A stretch of DNA of 60,246 bases from Brachionus plicatilis. Taxonomy: Eukaryota > Rotifera > Eurotatoria > Ploima > Brachionidae. The translations under genes and the position numbers were made by a program. The stretch is taken from the NCBI GenBank assembly GCA_010279815.1, contig QEOQ01000054.1:78962-139207 (forward strand), written 5' to 3'. Of the stretch, positions 57,101-60,246 are shown in pieces. How positions within the stretch are numbered: the first letter of the stretch is position 1; every line of letters starts with the position of its first letter. The notes under the pieces are model-generated. The model saw only the letters and a program-made list of their open reading frames with translations. It ran no database searches and was not told the DNA's origin.

Positions 57101-58803
57101 TTTTATATTTTTACATTTTTACATTTTTGAAAGAAGAAAAAAAAATCTCAAAATCAAAAAATCTAAAAAAATTTTCATTCAAGAAAATTAATAATAAATT
57201 CGCAATTATATGAAGAGGAGTATTAGAAAAATTTAAATGTAAAAACCAAGGATAATTTTTTGAAAATCCCTTTAAATTAATTGCGAATTTATTATTACTT
57301 TTATCATTTATTATTAATTTAGTACTTCAAAATTGAAACCTCAAAAATTACAATAAATATAAACCAACTTAAAGAAAATCTTAAGATTAATCTGATTTGT
57401 AATGATGGTAAATCTGATTCAATTTGGTTATGTCTTTGCAATTTAAAATTAAAACATTACAGAACTCTTCTAAATGAGCTAATTCAAAATAAAAGAAATT
57501 CATGAATTTTGGTCCAACTTATCTTGCTTTCTAACTTTCATGCCTTTTTCTATTTTCGAACTAATTTCTATTTAGGTAATAATTTTTCATTTTTTAAAAA
57601 AACACAAAAACACAAAAAAAAAATGTATTTCTTTTTCTCCTTAAAGGAGGTTAATTCAATTCAATAAATAAATAAATGTTAAATTTGAAAAAAAAAAATT
57701 AAAAAATTGTATTCAAAAATTTTAATGACACTAGAAAAATGTTTATATTTAAATTTAAATAAAAAAATAAAAATTTTTTTAAATTAAAAGAAAAAAATTG
57801 AATTACTATCAAAATCATATTTAAATAAAACTATCGAGATTTTAATATTTTTTTCAAGGGAGTAACAGGACACGAAGTGTGCAAATACTTCTGGGATCCG
57901 GCAGTGCGCATGGAATGGGAAGGCACACTGGACAGCTCGAGGATGATCGAAGCGCTGTCAGACGACACACTCATATTCAACCAGGTGCATAAGCGCGTGT
58001 GGCCAACAGCTCAGCGAGACACCTGCTTCTGGTCGCACATAAGATCAGTGCCTAGAGAAGAGCTGGACGACTGGATAGTGGTCAACTATTCGACAACACA
58101 CGAACTTGCTCCTGTAAGCTTATTTTAGACTTAGAAACCCATTTTGTCTTGTCAGTCTAGGGCGTAAGTAAAATTAATAAAATTTTAGGTCAAAGAGCCG
58201 ATGATAAGAGCGTGGGCCAATGTGGCCATGATATGCTCCACTGTGGTCATTGACAGACACAAATTCAGCGACAAATCAGCGATCCCGCGACAAAACATTG
58301 TCTGCAAGATAACTTATGCGGCCCAGGGTAAAAATAAAATATTTTTTTGTTCTCACAGTGTTCCCTAGCTTCAGACTGGCACCAATTAGCTTTACTTTTG
58401 ACTTATTAACATTTTAGAATGACAAAATTAGAGCTACGCTGAATGTAGCGTTGATCTGCGAGACAAGTATTGACTGTGAGTCGAAGAGTGCGGCCAAAAG
58501 AAGTGACATTACTTGCAAAATAACCTATGTAGCTCTTAGTAAGACCATTAACCTTTTTAGCACCTGTCCAATCACTTGCTTGCTGTTTATAGATTTTTGC
58601 CAAGCTCCCAGGCCGTCAAAGCTTGGAACGATGCTAAATTTAAATTGAGTAATTGTTTTTTTTTCTTTTGTTTAGTAAATCCGGGCGGATGGGCACCAGC
58701 AAATGTTCTCAGAGCCGTCTACAAGCGAGAGTATCCAAAGTTTTTGAAGCAATATACTCACTATGTCATCAACAAGACAGCCAAGCTACCAGTTTTGTTT
58801 TAG
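51127..58803 (+). CDS. CERT1: Ceramide transfer protein CERT (COL4A3BP), complete
   Basis: CERT moves ceramide from ER to trans-Golgi for sphingomyelin synthesis. Exons: 51127-51966, 54896-55315, 57859-58113, 58189-58327 (or the alternative 58418-58538) and 58676-58803; all have GT/AG borders and agreeing phases. The product is 593 residues (human 598). PH at about 32-125 ([20 protein letters not shown]) keeps the PI4P-binding basic residues and [15 protein letters not shown] (136-146) is the phosphorylated Ser-rich motif. A middle coiled region with [17 protein letters not shown] follows. [11 protein letters not shown] is the FFAT motif for ER VAP proteins. START starts near 375. The pocket residues known from human CERT (Glu446, Gln467, Asn504, Tyr553) all have counterparts (MEWEG, NQVHK, VVNYS, ITY), as do Trp473 and Trp562 (HKRVW, PGGW). 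Confidence 0.95.
51990..52990. repeat. Minisatellite of about 120-bp units with TCACGTGATCA, CERT intron 1
   Basis: At least seven diverged units share TTTTTGTTGACCAGT(T/C)AA, GTTGATGTC, and AATCACGTGATCATCTAAAA. Exact TCACGTGA occurs at 52083, 52205, 52465, 52708 and 52906; variants are at 52000 (TCATGTGA), 52346 (TCACGTAA) and 52583 (TCATATGA). TCACGTGA is a palindromic E-box. Confidence 0.85.
53220..53420 (+). pseudogene. pogo/CENP-B-type transposase N-terminal helix-turn-helix remnant
   Basis: [14 protein letters not shown], then one base out of frame [20 protein letters not shown] and [17 protein letters not shown], then a stop. This matches the CENPB-N/psq HTH of pogo-Tigger transposases ([18 protein letters not shown]). 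It lies in CERT intron 1. Scraps of ATCCG-rich terminal sequence lie near 52977-52995 and 53160. Confidence 0.7.
53555..53608 (+). repeat. LINE-type 3' tail with hairpin
   Basis: The hairpin CGCCTTCAAGGCG is followed by TTCAATAAAATAAATAAATA. A similar end is at 11710-11747. Confidence 0.55.
53610..53840 (+). pseudogene. LINE ORF2 C-terminal scrap (plus)
   Basis: Pieces in shifting frames include [18 protein letters not shown] and [20 protein letters not shown], then [13 protein letters not shown]. The same block is on the minus strand at about 24500-24680. Confidence 0.65.
53840..54058 (-). pseudogene. LINE reverse transcriptase scrap (minus)
   Basis: The minus frame reads [40 protein letters not shown] and IPDDWKLA, the start of an RT domain (K-L---SPG-D-I, then P--WK-A). 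It ends abruptly and converges on the plus-strand LINE scrap. Confidence 0.65.
54060..54500 (-). pseudogene. MULE transposase C-terminus (SWIM end, AT-hook), broken by a stop
   Basis: The minus frame 54496-54200 reads [39 protein letters not shown], an acidic tail, then TAG. The AKDVPLG---K--P---KKALMIQ pattern follows the SWIM zinc finger of Mutator-like transposases. Beyond the TAG the same frame continues [19 protein letters not shown], an AT-hook, so the stop is a mutation. The DDE core is absent. Confidence 0.65.
54896..55315 (+). CDS. CERT1: CERT exon 2 (coiled region, FFAT motif, START beginning)
   Basis: It runs from GATTTTTTAG|GAA to AAG|GTTAGT and is 140 codons. It opens [19 protein letters not shown], carries [20 protein letters not shown] (the acidic FFAT motif with the key FF) and ends [15 protein letters not shown], the start of the START fold. 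The initiator-like ATG at 54929 is internal. Confidence 0.92.
55354..55434. repeat. 81-bp hairpin MITE just past the CERT exon 2 donor
   Basis: It is a near-complete palindrome (CAGAACTGTTTAAAAGTC at the left; AAGAGTTGTTTAAAAGTCAC on the minus strand). It is a minimal member of the CAGAGTTG family and starts 38 bases after exon 2. Confidence 0.65.
55435..57060. other. CERT intron 2, no further gene
   Basis: AT-rich intron sequence with a short GAGAGAGAGACAGGCCTGGG patch at 56430-56450. No exon, RNA gene or recognisable element is seen. Confidence 0.5.
57077..57315. repeat. Truncated GGCAAAATG MITE
   Basis: It matches 5497-5720 (GGCAAAATGTAATTTATTGT, then AATTGCGAATTTATTATTAC). The right end is replaced by the LINE copy starting near 57320, probably because the LINE inserted there. 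Confidence 0.7.
57320..57680 (+). pseudogene. 5'-truncated copy of the LINE at 39372-47300
   Basis: KPQKLQ-like start, then [20 protein letters not shown] and a stop at about 57504, identical at the end to ORF2 of the large LINE. The 3'UTR, CTCCTTAAAGGAG hairpin and AATAAATAAATA tail follow. It lies in CERT intron 2. Confidence 0.8.
57859..58113 (+). CDS. CERT1: CERT exon 3 (START core)
   Basis: 85 codons, phase 0 at both ends (TTTCAAG|GGA to CCT|GTAAGC). It includes [20 protein letters not shown], the [11 protein letters not shown] block and [14 protein letters not shown]. It supplies three of the four ceramide amide/hydroxyl contacts (Glu, Gln, Asn). Confidence 0.92.
58189..58327 (+). CDS. 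CERT1: CERT exon 4a (alternative START exon, first copy)
   Basis: 139 bases entering in phase 0 and leaving in phase 1 (AATTTTAG|GTC to CAGG|GTAAAA). It encodes [20 protein letters not shown] and ends [14 protein letters not shown]. It keeps the pocket Tyr in ITY. It is followed after 90 bases by a second version of the same exon. Confidence 0.88.
58418..58538 (+). CDS. CERT1: CERT exon 4b (alternative START exon, second copy)
   Basis: 121 bases with a good acceptor (ACATTTTAG|AAT) and donor (TTA|GTAAGA), phase 0 in and phase 1 out like exon 4a. It encodes [20 protein letters not shown] and ends [13 protein letters not shown], plainly homologous to exon 4a and to the same segment of vertebrate CERT. 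The frame is unbroken and G+C-rich. It is 6 codons shorter than 4a, in the loop between the two strands. Joined to exon 5 it gives ITYVAL-I-NPGGW, a complete START domain (587-residue protein). Confidence 0.85.
58676..58803 (+). CDS. CERT1: CERT exon 5 (START C-terminal helix)
   Basis: It follows GTTTAG and begins TA AAT CCG, finishing the split codon. It encodes [40 protein letters not shown] and F, then TAG. The terminal PILF-like end is the conserved family C-terminus. Confidence 0.92.
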
Positions 58804-58878
58804 TAGTTTTGTTGTCGATTGCTTTTATTTAAGAATATTGTAATCATTCCGATTTATAGACTTTTTTATTTGCATTAA

Positions 58879-58884
58879 AATAAA
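58879..58884 (+). terminator. Polyadenylation signal of CERT
   Basis: AATAAA is 76 bases after the stop codon and just before the MITE at 58919. Confidence 0.5.
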
Positions 58885-58918
58885 ACTTGTAATCTTACTT
58901 TAAATTTGAATTTTTTTT

Positions 58919-59087
58919 GGCAAAATGAAAATAATTTTACATTTTTACATTTTCTTATTTTTAGATTTTTTGTGCAATATTTCAGAATATTTAGTTACCA
59001 AAATTTAAAATAAAAATTTTATGAAATTTTGCACAAAAAATCTAAAAATATGAAAATGTAAAAATGTAAAATTATCTACATTTTGCC
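58919..59087. repeat. 169-bp GGCAAAATG MITE next to the CERT 3' end
   Basis: The ends GGCAAAATGAAAATAATTTT and (minus) GGCAAAATGTAGATAATTTT oppose each other. The flanks are T runs, so the 8-bp duplication (T8) is not informative. Confidence 0.7.
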
Positions 59088-59279
59088 TTTTTTTTTTTGT
59101 TCGCTAACAAAATAGTTATTTTTTCATCAATTTTAGGTGGTAAAATAAACAAATTTCGATTTTTTTTTAATTTTATTTTTTTATCAATCCAAAATCATGA
59201 GATCGCAAAAAAAATTTATTTCAAAAAATTTATTTAGGCGCTCCCTTGACAAGTTTTTGTGAACTCAGCTCACCATTAA

Positions 59280-59302
59280 TTAACACTCAAAGGACCAAGT
59301 GA
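59280..59302 (+). repeat. Candidate piggyBac-type left end (TTAA then CACTCAAAGG)
   Basis: TTAA at 59280-59283 is followed by CACTCAAAGGACCAAGTGA. TTAA target sites and C-rich short ends are the piggyBac pattern. A GGTCC inverted repeat (GTCCAAGAGGGGTTTTTTGG) lies at 59460-59485. The right end would be past the window. Confidence 0.35.
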
Positions 59303-59602
59303 TCTTAAAGACCCTTTTTGATGCTTATTTTGCTCAATATATTTATTCATTTTTGACAATTTTTTTTTCATCAAATCTAAAATCCAATTAATATTATAAC
59401 TAATTCATTTTTGCTTTAAAATCTTTTTATTTTTCTGCAAAAAAAAAAATATAAGTTAAGGTCCAAGAGGGGTTTTTTGGACCCAACAGAAATATTGTCT
59501 TTTTTTTTGTAAAATAAATTGAAGACCAAGCAAATTATGCTTTAAATTTCAGAATCTACTTAAATTAAATAATTCCTTTTATAAATTACAATTTTATGGA
59601 TC

Positions 59603-60246
59603 ATGTCTCGACGAAAAGCTGCCTCACAAGCCCTTGAACTTCTTAGAAATGCGGATGATACCCAATCAGTAGCCTCTGATGATGATGATAATGATTATGA
59701 GGATAATGATGAGTTTGATAATGATTTTGAAGATGAAATGGATACAACAAATCAGCCTAATGCTGAATATGATTCAGATGAAGACTCTGATAATGAAGAA
59801 AATGAAGGCGAAGAAGAAATTGAAGAAACTAACATAGACAAAACTTCGAAAAATGGAATGATATGGATAAGATTGAAAGATGGAGAAGAGACAAGTCTTA
59901 GAAAAAAGATAAATTACAATATTTTAAATTTAGTCGGAATAAACAGCTGGATCTTGTATAAAACTTGTAACAGAAGTAAGATTTCGCGTCGAATGTATTT
60001 GAAATCATTGGCAAATGAATTACTGGAAATGGTGAATAAAAGTGTACAGCCTACAACTCCAATTGCTCCAGTTGCTTCTAGAAAATGCTTAGCAAGAACT
60101 GAGATTGATTCATCTGCAAAAAAAAAGTGTCAAATTAGGTTATGTAATGGAAACAAATCGAACTTTAATTGTGACAAATGCAAACAATTTACATTTGGTC
60201 CTTGTCTAGGGGAGAAGGTTTTCAAATCGATTTGTAAAAATTGTTA
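59603..60246 (+). CDS. piggyBac-derived protein lacking the transposase core (open at window end)
   Basis: The ATG at 59603 opens MSRRKAASQALELLRNADD, the usual start of piggyBac transposases, followed by an Asp/Glu/Asn-rich stretch to about residue 85. After NGMIWIRLKDGEETSLRKK the frame reads directly INYNILNLVGINSWILYKTC and RRMYLKSLANELLEM, the helices that normally end the catalytic domain some 400 residues later. The C-terminus has a Cys cluster (CQIRLC, CDKCKQF, GPC, CKNC) like the piggyBac zinc finger. So the DDD catalytic core is absent in one continuous frame with no splice sites at the join. It could be an internally deleted element, a regulator, or a domesticated gene. At least 214 codons; the 3' end is not in the window. 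Confidence 0.7.
   Translation, partial: MSRRKAASQALELLRNADDTQSVASDDDDNDYEDNDEFDNDFEDEMDTTNQPNAEYDSDEDSDNEENEGEEEIEETNIDKTSKNGMIWIRLKDGEETSLRKKINYNILNLVGINSWILYKTCNRSKISRRMYLKSLANELLEMVNKSVQPTTPIAPVASRKCLARTEIDSSAKKKCQIRLCNGNKSNFNCDKCKQFTFGPCLGEKVFKSICKNC

Noticed and set aside
58451..58648. Reading 58451-58648 as a separate small gene
   Set aside because: It begins inside exon 4b of CERT and runs through its donor into intron; the homologous part ends at 58538.
1..60246. CRISPR arrays, operons, bacterial-type promoters or terminators
   Set aside because: Spliced animal genes and eukaryotic transposons throughout; no regularly spaced identical repeats with unique spacers.

Overview
The window is AT-rich metazoan nuclear DNA with a few intron-containing host genes set in dense, repeatedly nested transposon debris. 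Host exons are clearly richer in G and C than their surroundings, which is how they stand out. The domain set (syntrophin, ceramide transfer protein CERT, and fragments of RabGAP1 and WDFY3) is animal, and the standard genetic code fits. Both complete genes have a 3' splice-site-like AG within a few bases upstream of the ATG, which would suit 5'UTR introns or spliced-leader trans-splicing. A small AT-rich invertebrate, possibly a spiralian such as a rotifer or flatworm, is my inference only; the sequence does not settle it.

Layout. 1-26 kb: gene-poor. It holds foldback and TIR elements (many nested), a pogo/Tigger-like element, MITEs with 8-bp target duplications, LINE remnants on the minus strand, and one isolated unidentified exon at 7815-7957 (-). 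26.3-33.7 kb (+): a complete three-exon alpha/beta-type syntrophin (PH1-PDZ-PH1-PH2-SU, 501 aa), whose 5.9-kb first intron carries a LINE that is itself interrupted by a MULE-like element. 33.8-39 kb: intergenic, with a foldback element beside a WD40-repeat fragment and a Ty3/gypsy pol scrap. 39.4-47.3 kb (-): a nearly full-length CR1/jockey-type LINE with ORF1 and an endonuclease/RT ORF2. Its RT is split by a 3075-bp TIR element (40360-43434) that carries captured exons of RabGAP1 (-) and WDFY3 (+). 47.3-50.7 kb: MITEs and LINE ends. 51.1-58.8 kb (+): a complete CERT gene (PH, Ser-rich motif, coiled coil, FFAT, START; 593 aa), with an E-box minisatellite in intron 1 and two alternative copies of one START-domain exon. 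59.6 kb to the end (+): a piggyBac-type reading frame joining the N-terminal acidic region directly to the C-terminal zinc region.

The strongest unusual items are (1) the gene-capturing TIR element, whose insertion is proved because removing it with one 8-bp target duplication restores the LINE reading frame, and (2) the CERT duplicated exon pair, where including both exons or neither creates an immediate stop codon, as expected for mutually exclusive exons.
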